Below, in pieces: positions 5,432-5,514 of a stretch of 5,514 nucleotides of DNA. The notes under the pieces are model-generated. The model was not told the origin of the DNA, ran no database searches, and worked only from the letters and a program-made list of their open reading frames with translations. Origin of the DNA: Prevotella sp. (GTDB lineage: Bacteria > Bacteroidota > Bacteroidia > Bacteroidales > Bacteroidaceae); NCBI GenBank assembly GCA_016283605.1, contig JAEENF010000089.1, forward strand, positions 1 through 5,514, given 5' to 3'. The position numbers and the translations under genes are program-made. How positions within the stretch are numbered: position 1 is the first letter of the stretch; every line of letters starts with the position of its first letter.

Positions 5432-5514
5432 ATGCGTAAACAGTTTAAAGATATTGATATCTATGCAGGCATCAAGGCTCAGGATGGTGCCAAGTGGATT
5501 AAAGACAATGGTAT
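5432..5514 (+). CDS. mutB: Methylmalonyl-CoA mutase large (catalytic) subunit MutB, N-terminal fragment
   Basis: The reading frame opens with MRKQFKDIDIYAGIKAQDG and continues AKWIKDNGI to the right edge, 27 complete codons. This resembles the N-terminus of Bacteroidota methylmalonyl-CoA mutase large subunits (MRKDFKNLDIY-type start). The position directly after mutA, with a strong ribosome binding site, supports the call. MutB binds adenosylcobalamin and carries the active site; none of its catalytic or B12-ligating residues fall inside the window, so its integrity cannot be judged here. Confidence 0.9.
   Translation, partial: MRKQFKDIDIYAGIKAQDGAKWIKDNG

Noticed and set aside
1..5514. Mobile elements, CRISPR arrays, tRNA or rRNA genes
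   Set aside because: No transposase or integrase sequence, regularly spaced repeat array or RNA gene signature was seen, and every large stretch is accounted for by conserved metabolic genes.

Overview
The window looks like chromosomal DNA of an anaerobic Bacteroidota species, most likely of the Prevotella/Bacteroides type. Three things point there. Both divergent promoters carry the Bacteroidota -7 element TAnnTTTG. Most starts lack a Shine-Dalgarno sequence. The protein set is that of the succinate-to-propionate pathway as found in this group. The genus is inferred from protein resemblance and was not tested by a search.

Layout: a roughly 196-base intergenic region (about 3363-3558) separates two divergent operons. 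To the right, on the + strand, lie mutA (3559-5412) and the start of mutB (5432 to the edge), the small and large subunits of adenosylcobalamin-dependent methylmalonyl-CoA mutase. To the left, on the - strand, the order is: a 563-residue transporter of the AspT/YidE/YbjL (aspartate:alanine exchanger) family with two internal RCK_C domains; an OadG-family subunit with an unusually large exported N-terminal domain resembling a lamin-tail domain; a biotin carrier protein with an EAMKM biotinylation motif; and the first 51 residues of the membrane beta subunit (OadB family) of a sodium-pumping decarboxylase, cut by the window edge. Gaps of 29, 5 and 3 bases suggest a single transcript.

How the genes fit together: mutase converts succinyl-CoA to (R)-methylmalonyl-CoA. 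After epimerisation, a sodium-pumping methylmalonyl-CoA decarboxylase would release CO2, form propionyl-CoA and export Na+. The biotin carrier, OadB and OadG-like subunits of such a pump are here. The carboxyltransferase subunit and the epimerase are not visible and must be beyond the left edge or elsewhere. The transporter belongs to the same family as the SucE1 succinate exporter of Corynebacterium, so it may move succinate or another C4 acid, which would put succinate export and propionate formation in one locus. That substrate is inference.

Most of the window is conserved core metabolism, and I see no clearly new defence, mobile or RNA system. The points most worth a second look are the lamin-tail/OadG fusion, the transporter linkage, a cysteine cluster in the MutA linker, and the repeats between the two divergent promoters. 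Those repeats are a 14-bp exact direct repeat, helically phased CGATTTT copies, and a small hairpin at the likely mutA transcript start.
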